From Microbacterium ulmi (GTDB lineage Bacteria; Actinomycetota; Actinomycetes; Actinomycetales; Microbacteriaceae), in assembly GCF_011759705.1 (NCBI RefSeq), contig NZ_JAAOZF010000001.1, positions 62,001 through 126,000 of the forward strand: a stretch of 64,000 nucleotides of DNA. Reading direction: 5' to 3'. The notes beneath the pieces are model-generated. The model saw only the letters and a program-made list of their open reading frames with translations. It did not search any database and was not told the origin of the DNA. A program made the position numbers and the translations under genes. Below, in pieces: positions 24,853 to 32,200 of the stretch; the stretch's first letter is position 1; every line of letters begins with the position of its first letter.

Positions 24853-25758
24853 TCACGCGTCGCGTCGCGCGCCGGCCGTGAACAGCTCGGCGCGCGATCC
24901 CGGCGAGGACTCGACGCGGCCGTCGGTCGTCATCCGCACCCACTCCACGCCCCACTCGCTCGCAAGGTCGGCGCCGCCGTCGAAGAACAGCGCCGTCGCG
25001 ATCGCGTCGGCGCGCATGGCGTCGGCCGCGACCGCCCACGTCGCGGCGATCGTACGGACCGGCAGACCCGTCCGTGCGTCGAGGACGTGGTGCAGCCGCC
25101 CGCGGGTCGCCGAGGGCCACGTGCGCCGGTTCGCCGCCGATGCGCAGAGCGCGGCATCCGCCACCTCCATGACGCCGATCGCTAGGCGATCGTCGTACGG
25201 ATGCTCCAGCCCGATGCGCTGGGGGCGCCCTCGCATCGCGAGATCGCCGCTCGCGTCGACGACCACGTCGTCCTCCGTCCACTGCGAGACGACGTCGAGG
25301 ACGAGATCGACCAGGCGCCCCTTGCCGACGGCGCCGACGTCGACGACCGCGGGCTCGCTCACGAGGAGCCGGTCCTGCGTCCAGGCGACGCGTTCGCGCC
25401 AGTCGGCCGGCGCGGGCCGGGGGCCGCGATCGGCGAACGAGTAGGACGCGTCGTATCCGAGGCTCTCGAGCGAGGCTCCCACGAGCGGGTTGACGGCGCC
25501 GGCCGTCGCGGTCGACAGCGCGACGTACACGTCGAGCATGTCGGCGGCGTCGGGAGGGGCGGGCACCATCCCCGCTCCGCGCGCGAGCGACGACACGAGC
25601 GAGTCCGGGCGGAATCGGGACCAGTCCCGATCGAACTCGGCGATGAGGTGCTCGACGGCGCTCCGTGCGGGCTCGGGCAGCGGCGCGCTCGTCTCGATCT
25701 CCCAGCGCGTGCCGATCGCCTCGAACCGCCACACCGCGGGCGCGACGACGCTGCTCAC
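24853..25758 (-). CDS. apbE: FAD:protein FMN transferase (ApbE)
   Basis: Attaches FMN from FAD covalently to Thr/Ser of target proteins, usually outside the cytoplasmic membrane. The 301-residue sequence shows VDVGAVGKGRLVDLVLD, VVDASGDLAMRG, HHVLDARTGLPV and AADAMRADAIATALFF, the ordered signatures of ApbE. No clear signal peptide is seen, unlike many periplasmic ApbEs. GTG 25758 overlaps the stop of the FMN-binding lipoprotein gene (GTGA), so enzyme and substrate are translationally coupled. The frame is open further upstream but that part has no family similarity. Confidence 0.9.
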   Translation of the reverse strand: MSSVVAPAVWRFEAIGTRWEIETSAPLPEPARSAVEHLIAEFDRDWSRFRPDSLVSSLARGAGMVPAPPDAADMLDVYVALSTATAGAVNPLVGASLESLGYDASYSFADRGPRPAPADWRERVAWTQDRLLVSEPAVVDVGAVGKGRLVDLVLDVVSQWTEDDVVVDASGDLAMRGRPQRIGLEHPYDDRLAIGVMEVADAALCASAANRRTWPSATRGRLHHVLDARTGLPVRTIAATWAVAADAMRADAIATALFFDGGADLASEWGVEWVRMTTDGRVESSPGSRAELFTAGARRDA

Positions 25759-26171
25759 TCCGCCGCCTCTTCCCGGATCCTCTCGATCGCCTGGTTGAAG
25801 CCGGCGCTGGTGAGCGAGGATCCCGCGACGCGGCTGACCGAGATCTCGTCGATGTCGCGCCCTACGACGACGTCGGCGATCCCGCCGATGAACTGGCCCT
25901 GGTACTGCGCGGTCTCGGGGCGCTGAGGGTCGCCGACGACCACGACGTCGGTCACGACGTCGTCGACCAGCGTCACGGTGACCTCGATGGTCTCGACCGT
26001 CTCGGGCGTGCTGTAGGTGCCGCTCGCGGTGTAGGTGCCGTCGGCGTGCGCCGGCGGATCGGCGGAAGCGTCGTCGGCCGCCGCGCCGCACCCGGCGAGG
26101 GCGAGGGTTCCGACGGCGCCCGCGAGGGCGACGCCGGTGCGGATCGGGCGGGGTACAGCGGTGCGGATCAT
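25755..26171 (-). CDS. FMN-binding domain lipoprotein (probable ApbE target)
   Basis: A 138-residue exported protein. A short basic N-terminus, hydrophobic core and lipobox LAGC (Cys28) predict a lipid-anchored protein. The C-terminal FMN_bind domain ends VAGSSLTSAGFNQAIERI. In the family consensus SGATxTS the fourth residue is the flavinylated Thr; here it aligns with Ser119. ATG 26171 is chosen over an upstream in-frame ATG because AAGGAGG lies 7 nt before it and the signal peptide begins there. Acts as electron carrier outside the membrane, fed by the RnfD-FNR fusion (inference from operon). Confidence 0.88.
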   Translation of the reverse strand: MIRTAVPRPIRTGVALAGAVGTLALAGCGAAADDASADPPAHADGTYTASGTYSTPETVETIEVTVTLVDDVVTDVVVVGDPQRPETAQYQGQFIGGIADVVVGRDIDEISVSRVAGSSLTSAGFNQAIERIREEAAE

Positions 26172-26292
26172 GATCGGTCCTCCTTCTGCGATGCCTCGCT
26201 TCGAGGTGCGTCCATCCTGCGCAGACGCCTTCGGCATCCTCTCGGTCCAGGCTATGAACCGCCTTTGAGAGGGCGGGATGCCGCGGCCGGCG
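26172..26292 (-). promoter_or_regulatory. Promoter region of the flavin electron-transfer operon
   Basis: A 121-bp gap behind the P-type ATPase gene. On the minus strand TAGCCT near 26253-26248 is a plausible -10 giving a leader of about 70 nt with AAGGAGG. A 5-bp hairpin (CCGCC, 8-nt loop, GGCGG, 26259-26276) lies just upstream and may end the ATPase transcript. Confidence 0.35.
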
Positions 26293-28971
26293 TCAGCGGC
26301 GGCGCAGCGCCTTGAGCGCCTCGACCGCGAGGAAGATCACGATCGACAGCAGGATCGGCAGGATCCACGATCCGATCGACAGCGGGCGGGAGTCGAACAG
26401 GTCGTGCATGAAGGGGACGTACGTGTAGATGAGCTGGAGCACGATGAGGGCGAGCGCCGACCACCACACGACGCGGTTGCCGCGGAGCACGTCCGGCGTG
26501 ATGCTCGAGCGCGACATGAAGCGGCAGTTGAAGAGGTAGGCGAGCTGGCCGAGCGCGAGCATGAGCACGGCCTCCGTGCGCGCGTACGCGATCTCGGTGC
26601 CGTTCGCGACGACGCTGTAGAAGACGCCGAGCGTCGCCCCTCCGATGAGGACCGAGACGATCAGGACGAAGCCGAGCTCCCGCCCGTTGATGATCGATCC
26701 GCCCGTCGCGCGCGGCGGACGCGTCATGATGCCGCGTTCGGCGGGCTCGTAGGCGAGCGCGAGCGAGAGCGTCACGGCCGTGATCATGTTGACCCACAGC
26801 ACCTGCACGGGAGTCAGGGGAAGCGCGAGGCCGAAGACGATCGCGACGAGGATCACGAGCGACTGCGCGCCGTTGGTCGGCAGCAGGAACACGATCGACT
26901 TGCGCAGGTTGTCGTAGATGCGCCTGCCCTCGCGGATCGCCGAGCGGATCGTCGCGAAGTTGTCGTCGGCGAGCACGATCTCGGCGGCCTCCTTCGTCGC
27001 CTCCGTGCCCTTGATGCCCATCGCGATGCCCACGTTCGCGCGCGTGAGCGCGGGGGCGTCGTTGACGCCGTCGCCCGTCATCGCGACCACCTCGCCGTGC
27101 GCCTGCAGGGCGCGCACGATCCGGATCTTGTGCTCGGGGCTCGTCCGCGCGTACACGTCGACGTCGCGCACGACGGCCTTGAGCTGCTCCTGGCTGAGGG
27201 CCTCGAGCTCTGCGCCGGTCAGGACGGGGACGTCGCCGCTGCGCGGGACGAGCCCCATCTCGCGGCTGATCGCGAGCGCCGTGCCCTTGTGGTCGCCCGT
27301 GATCATCTTGACCCGGATGCCGGCCGTGTGACAGTCCGCGATGGCCTCGATCGCCTCGGGACGCGGCGGGTCGACGATGCCCCACAGGCCGAGGAACTCG
27401 AGGTCTTCCAGGTCGTCGATCACGACGGCGCCGGTGTCGGCCCTGACGGCCTTGCGCGCCGCGGCGAGCACCCGAAGGCCCTGCGAGCTGAGGTCGTCGA
27501 TCGCCGCCTCCCACGAGGGGATGTCGAGCGGCACGGCCCCGTCGGCGCCGCGCTGCGTCAGCGATCGCTCGAGCAGCCGGTCGGGCGCGCCCTTGACGAG
27601 GATCGCACGCGACCCGTCTGCGCCCTCGTTGAGGGTCGCCATGAACTTGTTCGCGGAGTCGAACGGCACGACCCCGATGCGGGCCCCGGATGCCTCGACC
27701 CCGCCCTTCATCGCGACGACCTTGAGCGCGCCCTCCGTGGGCTCGCCGACGAGCGCCCAGCGTTCGCCGTCCGGGACGATGTGCGCGTCGTTGCACAGCG
27801 TCGCGACGGCCAGGATCGCGGCGAGGTCTCCGCCCGCCTTCGCCCCGCCGAGCGGCTCGACGCTGCCCGCAGGGTCGTATCCGAGCCCCGTGACCTCGTA
27901 CGACGCGACGGGTGTGACGATGCTGCGCACCGTCATCTCGTTCTTCGTGAGCGTGCCGGTCTTGTCGGAGCACACCGTCGTCACCGAGCCGAGCGCCTCC
28001 ACGGCGGGAAGCTTGCGCGTGATCGCGTTGCGCTTGGCCATCTGCTGCACGCCGATCGCGAGCGTGATGGTGACCAGCGCGGGCAGGCCCTCGGGGATCG
28101 CGGCGACCGCGAACCCGATCGTCGCCGAGATGAGGTCGCCGAACGGCATGTCGTGCAGGAAGTGGCCGATCGCCAGCATGACGACGGCCATGCCGAGGAT
28201 CACGATCGTCAGCACCTTGCCGAAGCCGGCGAGCTGCTTCGTGAGCGGCGTCGCAAGGCTTCCCGCCTCGCCCACGAGGCTCTGGATCTTGCCGATCTCG
28301 GTGCCGACGCCCGTTCCCGTCACGATGCCGCGGCCCTGTCCTGCCGACACGATCGTGCCGGAGAACGCCATCGAGGAGCGGTCGCCGACGCCTGCGTCGG
28401 CCGCGACGGCCGCGACGTCCTTCGACGACGGGACCGACTCCCCCGTGAGGGCGGACTCGTCGATGCGCAGCTGGAAGGCCTCGATGAGCCGCACGTCGGC
28501 GGGGACCTTGTCGCCGGGCATGAGTCGGACGACGTCGCCGGGGACGAGCTCGGCGGCGGGCACGGTCGCCCACGCGCCGTCGCGCCGGGCGGATGCGTCC
28601 ACCGACAGCATCCCGCGGATGCCCGCGAGCGCCTTCTCCGCCCGCCCCTCCTGCAGGTAGCCGATGACGGCGTTGATGATGGCGACCGCCATGATGACCC
28701 AGAAGTCGAGCCAGTCCTCCATGATCGCCTTGATCGCGGCAGCGCCGAGGAGGATGTAGATCAGGGTGTCGTTGAAGTGCGCCAGGAAGCGCAGGACGGC
28801 GGGCTTGCGCTTGGCCTCGGGCAGCACGTTGCGCCCCGCGACGGCGAGCCGGGCGGAGGCCTCGGCGCTCGTGAGTCCCGTGGGCTCGGCCCGCAGCGCC
28901 TCGCTGATCTCGTCCACGCCGAGGGCGTGGGGTCGGGAGACGGTCAGGTCTGCTTCTGCGACGCCGGTCAT
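26293..28971 (-). CDS. Cation-transporting P-type ATPase (type II, Ca2+-ATPase-like)
   Basis: An ion pump of 892 residues. An N-terminal cation-ATPase domain is followed by actuator motif LTGES, phosphorylation motif CSDKTGTLT with Asp336, [10 protein letters not shown] and [10 protein letters not shown], and a C-terminal membrane domain. [18 protein letters not shown] in helix M4 is the PEGLP motif of type IIA/IIB calcium pumps, which favours Ca2+ (or Mn2+) export over Mg2+ or K+ transport. TAGGAT overlapping the prs stop codon ends 6 nt before ATG 28971, suggesting a leaderless mRNA in addition to read-through from prs. Confidence 0.93.
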   Translation of the reverse strand: MTGVAEADLTVSRPHALGVDEISEALRAEPTGLTSAEASARLAVAGRNVLPEAKRKPAVLRFLAHFNDTLIYILLGAAAIKAIMEDWLDFWVIMAVAIINAVIGYLQEGRAEKALAGIRGMLSVDASARRDGAWATVPAAELVPGDVVRLMPGDKVPADVRLIEAFQLRIDESALTGESVPSSKDVAAVAADAGVGDRSSMAFSGTIVSAGQGRGIVTGTGVGTEIGKIQSLVGEAGSLATPLTKQLAGFGKVLTIVILGMAVVMLAIGHFLHDMPFGDLISATIGFAVAAIPEGLPALVTITLAIGVQQMAKRNAITRKLPAVEALGSVTTVCSDKTGTLTKNEMTVRSIVTPVASYEVTGLGYDPAGSVEPLGGAKAGGDLAAILAVATLCNDAHIVPDGERWALVGEPTEGALKVVAMKGGVEASGARIGVVPFDSANKFMATLNEGADGSRAILVKGAPDRLLERSLTQRGADGAVPLDIPSWEAAIDDLSSQGLRVLAAARKAVRADTGAVVIDDLEDLEFLGLWGIVDPPRPEAIEAIADCHTAGIRVKMITGDHKGTALAISREMGLVPRSGDVPVLTGAELEALSQEQLKAVVRDVDVYARTSPEHKIRIVRALQAHGEVVAMTGDGVNDAPALTRANVGIAMGIKGTEATKEAAEIVLADDNFATIRSAIREGRRIYDNLRKSIVFLLPTNGAQSLVILVAIVFGLALPLTPVQVLWVNMITAVTLSLALAYEPAERGIMTRPPRATGGSIINGRELGFVLIVSVLIGGATLGVFYSVVANGTEIAYARTEAVLMLALGQLAYLFNCRFMSRSSITPDVLRGNRVVWWSALALIVLQLIYTYVPFMHDLFDSRPLSIGSWILPILLSIVIFLAVEALKALRRR

Positions 28972-28983
28972 GGCCGGATCCTA
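28972..28983 (-). promoter_or_regulatory. -10 element for the P-type ATPase gene, overlapping the prs stop
   Basis: The prs stop TAG is the first half of TAGGAT (28983-28978); 6 nt later the ATPase ATG begins. No good -35 match is visible. Confidence 0.4.
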
Positions 28984-30015
28984 TGCCGCGCCGTCGAACA
29001 TGCTCGTGACCGAGCCGTCCTCGAACACTTCGTGGATCGCACGGGCCAGCAGAGGCGCGATCGGAAGGATCGTGAGCGTCGGGAACCGCTTCTCGGCGGG
29101 GATCGGCACCGTGTCGGTCACGACGACGGCATCGATCGCACGGCTCTGCAGGCGCTCCGTGGCCGGGTCGCTGAAGATCGCGTGGGTGGCGGCCACGATG
29201 ACCCGCTCGGCGCCGTTCGCCTTGAGCGCCTCGGCGGCCTTGACGATCGTGCCGCCCGTGTCGATCATGTCGTCGACGAGGAGGCACACCCGCCCCTCGA
29301 CCTGCCCGACGATCTCGTTGACGGTGACCTGGTTGGCGACGTTCGGATCGCGCCGCTTGTGGATGATCGCGAGGGGCGCGTCGAGGCTGTCGGACCACTG
29401 GTCCGCGACGCGCACGCGGCCCGTGTCGGGCGAGACGACCGTGAGCCTGTCCCGGTCGGCGTCGCTCAACGTCTCCTGGAAGTACTCGAGCAGGACCGGC
29501 TTGGCGAAGAGGTGGTCGACGGGGCCGTCGAAGAAGCCCTGGATCTGCGCCGCGTGCAGGTCGACGCTCATGACGCGGTCGGCGCCGGCCGTCTTGAGCA
29601 GGTCTGCGACGAGTCGCGCGCTGATGGGCTCGCGACCGCGGCCCTTCTTGTCCTGGCGGGAGTACGGGTAGTACGGGGCGACGACCGAGATGCGCTTCGC
29701 GGACGCGCGCTTGGCCCCGTCGAGCATGATGAGCAGCTCCATGAGCCACTCGTTGACGGGAGGGCCGAACGACTGGATGAGGAAGACGTCGCATCCGCGG
29801 ATCGACTCCTCGAACCGGGTCAGGATCTCGCCGGACGCGAACGTGCGGTACTCCGTCGGGACGAGCTCGGTGCCGAGCGACTGCGCGACCGCGTTGGCCA
29901 GCTCGGTGTGGGAGCGACCCGCGGCCACGACGAGCCGCTTCTTCGTCTTGACGACGAGTCCTGGGGCGATGCCGTTCGAGTGGTCGAAGTCAGCCTTCTT
30001 GTTCTTGCGCGCCAT
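28981..30015 (-). CDS. prs: Ribose-phosphate pyrophosphokinase (PRPP synthetase)
   Basis: Makes PRPP from ribose 5-phosphate and ATP for nucleotide, His and Trp synthesis. The 344-residue protein contains RTFASGEILTRFEESIRGCDVFLIQS, the flexible-loop region YYPYSRQDKKGRGREPISARLV, MSVDLHAAQIQGFFD and the PRPP-binding loop CLLVDDMIDTGGTIV. ATG 30015 lies inside the 3' end of glmU (26-bp overlap), and the short Lys-rich N-terminus before LVVAAGRSHTELA is normal for actinobacteria. glmU-prs is the conserved actinobacterial order. Confidence 0.96.
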   Translation of the reverse strand: MARKNKKADFDHSNGIAPGLVVKTKKRLVVAAGRSHTELANAVAQSLGTELVPTEYRTFASGEILTRFEESIRGCDVFLIQSFGPPVNEWLMELLIMLDGAKRASAKRISVVAPYYPYSRQDKKGRGREPISARLVADLLKTAGADRVMSVDLHAAQIQGFFDGPVDHLFAKPVLLEYFQETLSDADRDRLTVVSPDTGRVRVADQWSDSLDAPLAIIHKRRDPNVANQVTVNEIVGQVEGRVCLLVDDMIDTGGTIVKAAEALKANGAERVIVAATHAIFSDPATERLQSRAIDAVVVTDTVPIPAEKRFPTLTILPIAPLLARAIHEVFEDGSVTSMFDGAA

Positions 30016-31453
30016 CGTCCGCCTTCTGTGCGGACCGAGCCTTGGCCGCGACGTCCGCAGCACCGGTCCCCGGTCTGTTCTTCTCGACCCACCCCTCGAC
30101 ATTGCGCTGAGGGGCGACGCTCAGTGCCAGGGCTCCAGCGGGGACATCCTTGCGGATGACCGCCCCAGCCCCGGTCTTCGCTCCGTCACCGATCCTAACG
30201 GGCGCGACGAACACGTTGTGTGACCCGGAGTGCACCTCGTCGCCGATCTCCGTGCGGTGCTTCGCGAGGTCGTCGTAGTTGGCCGTGATGGTCCCCGCGC
30301 CGAGGTTGACATGGCGTCCGATCGTCGTGTCGCCGATGTACGACAGGTGCGGCACCTTGCTGCCTTCGCCGATCGTCGAGTTCTTCGTCTCGACGAACGT
30401 GCCGATCTTTCCCCCCTCGGCGAGCACCGTGTTGGGCCGCAGATACGAGAACGGGCCCACGCTCGCCCGCGCACCGATGACGGCGAGGGTCGCGTCCGTG
30501 CGCTTGACGACGGCATCCTCCCCCACTTCGCAGTCGACGAGCGTCGTGTCGGGGCCGATCACGGCACCGGCCGCGACGGTCGTCGCGCCGAGCACGTACG
30601 TGTTCGGCAGCACCGTGACGTCGGGCGCGAGGTTCGCGGTGACGTCGATCCACGTCGTCTCGGGATCGAGGATCGAGACCCCGTCGAGCTGCCAGCGCCG
30701 CACGGTGCGGGCGTTGAGGGTGCGGGCGGCCTCGGAGAGCTGCACGCGGTCGTTGACGCCGAGCGCGTCCTGCGCGTCGGGGGCCGACGCCGCCGCGACG
30801 GCGAGGCTCGATGCCCGCATGAGCTCGACGACGTCCGTGAGGTATCGCTCGCCCTGCGCGTTCGCGCTCCCGATCCGCGCCAGGTGGTCGCGAAGGGGGT
30901 CGGACTGGAACACGTACACGCCCGCATTGATCTCGGTGACGGCCGCCTCCTCGGGCGTCGCGTCCTTCTCCTCGACGATGTGCTGCACGCCGCCGAACTC
31001 GTCGCGGATGATGCGCCCGTACCCCGTCGCGTCGTCGACCACGGCGCTCAGGATCGTCGCTGCCGCACCGCGCGCGCGGTGAGCCGCGACGAGCCCTCCG
31101 AGGGTCTCGACCTCGAGCAGCGGCACATCCCCCGACAGCACGAGCACGTCGCCCGAGAAGCCGGGGAGCGCCGCGAGCGCGACCTGCACTGCGCGGCCGG
31201 TGCCGGGGATCTCGTCCTGGTCGACCAGGAGGATGTCGGGAGACGTGTCGACGACGGCCTTCGCGACGAGGTCGCGCTCGTGCCGCACGACGACCAGCAC
31301 GTGCTCGGGGCCGAGCGCGCTCGCGTGGTCGAGCACGTGGCCCAGCAGCGGACGCCCCCCGATCCGATGCAGCACCTTGGGGAGGCGCGACTTCATGCGT
31401 GTGCCCTGGCCCGCGGCGAGGACGACGACGGCGAGGCTCGTGTGTGCTGACAT
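29990..31453 (-). CDS. glmU: Bifunctional UDP-GlcNAc pyrophosphorylase / GlcN-1-P acetyltransferase
   Basis: Carries out the last two steps to UDP-GlcNAc for peptidoglycan and cell-wall polymers. The 487-residue protein begins with the uridyltransferase motif LAAGQGTRMKSRLPKVLH and has SGDVPLLEVETL and INAGVYVF. From about residue 255 a left-handed beta-helix follows (NTYVLGATTVAAGAVIGPD, GPFSYLRPNTVLAEGGKIG, NLGAGTITANYDDLAKHRT, GSHNVFVAPVRIG). ATG 31453 is the only start that keeps the conserved N-terminus and lies one nucleotide after the tRNA-Gln discriminator base, so no leader of its own exists. The 3' end overlaps prs. Confidence 0.96.
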   Translation of the reverse strand: MSAHTSLAVVVLAAGQGTRMKSRLPKVLHRIGGRPLLGHVLDHASALGPEHVLVVVRHERDLVAKAVVDTSPDILLVDQDEIPGTGRAVQVALAALPGFSGDVLVLSGDVPLLEVETLGGLVAAHRARGAAATILSAVVDDATGYGRIIRDEFGGVQHIVEEKDATPEEAAVTEINAGVYVFQSDPLRDHLARIGSANAQGERYLTDVVELMRASSLAVAAASAPDAQDALGVNDRVQLSEAARTLNARTVRRWQLDGVSILDPETTWIDVTANLAPDVTVLPNTYVLGATTVAAGAVIGPDTTLVDCEVGEDAVVKRTDATLAVIGARASVGPFSYLRPNTVLAEGGKIGTFVETKNSTIGEGSKVPHLSYIGDTTIGRHVNLGAGTITANYDDLAKHRTEIGDEVHSGSHNVFVAPVRIGDGAKTGAGAVIRKDVPAGALALSVAPQRNVEGWVEKNRPGTGAADVAAKARSAQKADDGAQEQEG

Positions 31454-31454
31454 G

Positions 31455-31526
31455 CTCCGCCGCCAGGATTCGAACCTGGGCCTCACAGCTCCAAAGGCTG
31501 TCGTGCTGCCGTTACACCACGGCGGA
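31455..31526 (-). tRNA. tRNA-Gln (anticodon UUG)
   Basis: A full cloverleaf is visible on the minus strand: 7-bp acceptor TCCGCCG/CGGCGGA, D arm GTG-TAACGGCAG-CAC, anticodon stem ACAGC/GCTGT around loop CTTTGGA (anticodon TTG), a 5-nt variable region, and T arm CCAGG-TTCGAAT-CCTGG, with discriminator G73 at 31455. CCA is not encoded. The next base is C and then the glmU ATG begins. Confidence 0.96.
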
Positions 31527-31527
31527 T

Positions 31528-31550
31528 CGGCCCGGACGAATGCCGGGCCG
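31528..31550. other. Stem-loop in the tRNA-Gln 5' leader
   Basis: CGGCCCGG, a 7-nt loop and CCGGGCCG form an 8-bp perfect stem ending 2 nt from the tRNA 5' end (minus-strand orientation). A CAGACT hexamer at 31569-31564 could be the -10 of the tRNA-glmU transcript, which would put the stem in its leader. It also lies upstream of marR on the plus strand. Confidence 0.4.
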
Positions 31551-31583
31551 CCCCTCCAGTCTGCCAGGCCGCACCCGCACCGG

Positions 31584-31596
31584 CAGAATGGGAGGC
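31584..31596 (+). promoter_or_regulatory. -10 element for leaderless marR-type gene
   Basis: CAGAAT at 31584-31589 ends 7 nt before ATG 31597. The GGAGG in between is too close to the ATG to work as a Shine-Dalgarno. An in-frame ATG at 31588 lies within the -10 element itself. Confidence 0.4.
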
Positions 31597-32094
31597 ATGG
31601 CACAGGAGTCGGACGAGGTCGACCGCATCGTGGGCGCATGGAAGACGCAGCGCCCCGACCTGGACTTCTCGCCGCTCGAGGTGCTCTCGCGCGTCGACCG
31701 CCTCTCCCGCCATCTCGACCGAGCACGTCGCGACGCGTTCCGTCGCAGCGATCTCGAGCCGTGGGAGTGGGACGTCCTGTCGGCCCTGCGCCGCGCAGGA
31801 GAGCCGTTCCAGCTGAGCCCCAAGCAGCTCCTGCAGCAGACGCTCGTCTCGAGCGGGACCATGACGAACCGCATCGACCGGCTCGTCGGGCGCCGGCTCG
31901 TGCGGCGCGAAGCCGACCCCGACGACGGGCGCAGCATCCTCGTGACCATGACGGAGGAGGGACGAACGAGGGTGGATGCCGCCATCACGCGCCTCGTGGA
32001 CGCCGAGTCCGTGCTGCTGCGCACGCTCTCGGGCGGCGAGCGCGAGCGTCTCGCCGCGCTGCTGCGCAAGCTGAGCCTGAGCTTCGACTCCTGA
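31597..32094 (+). CDS. MarR-family transcriptional regulator
   Basis: A winged-helix regulator of 165 residues. LEPWEWDVLSALRRAGEPFQLSPKQLLQQTLVSSGTMTNRIDRL is the recognition-helix region and RREADPDDGRSILVTMTEEG is the wing with the conserved DxRS motif. Members bind a palindromic operator as dimers and usually respond to small phenolic or oxidant ligands. It is alone on the plus strand between tRNA-Gln/glmU and the ABC-F gene. ATG 31597 is used because a -10 element ends 7 nt upstream. Confidence 0.9.
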   Translation: MAQESDEVDRIVGAWKTQRPDLDFSPLEVLSRVDRLSRHLDRARRDAFRRSDLEPWEWDVLSALRRAGEPFQLSPKQLLQQTLVSSGTMTNRIDRLVGRRLVRREADPDDGRSILVTMTEEGRTRVDAAITRLVDAESVLLRTLSGGERERLAALLRKLSLSFDS

Positions 32095-32120
32095 CGCTGT
32101 CGTCCTCCGAGGGTCCCGGC

Positions 32121-32135
32121 GTCGCGGCTCGCGAC
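32121..32135. terminator. Short hairpin between marR-type and ABC-F genes
   Basis: GTCGCG-GCT-CGCGAC forms a 6-bp stem with a 3-nt loop, 27 nt past the marR-type stop, in the 106-bp convergent gap. Weak candidate terminator. Confidence 0.3.
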
Positions 32136-32200
32136 CGGTCGCTGCGATGATGCGCGTACGGCGCTGCCGCGATGCGGGGGCGGCCGCGAGTCCCCGCGCG

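Noticed and set aside
26240..26262. Extra regulator box upstream of the FMN-binding operon (ATGAACCGCC resembling ATAGGAACCGC)
   Set aside because: Only a partial match, single copy, no 11-bp partner; could be chance.
26252..29794. Very long minus-strand frame (about 1180 codons) in another frame over the P-ATPase and prs genes
   Set aside because: It is extremely Arg/Pro/His-rich with no domain similarity, and is a shadow of high-GC coding sequence; the overlapped genes have clear motifs.
26278..30159. Plus-strand frame of about 1290 codons opposite the P-ATPase and prs
   Set aside because: Composition is Arg/Asp/His-rich low complexity typical of antisense frames in GC-rich genomes; no start signal or homology.
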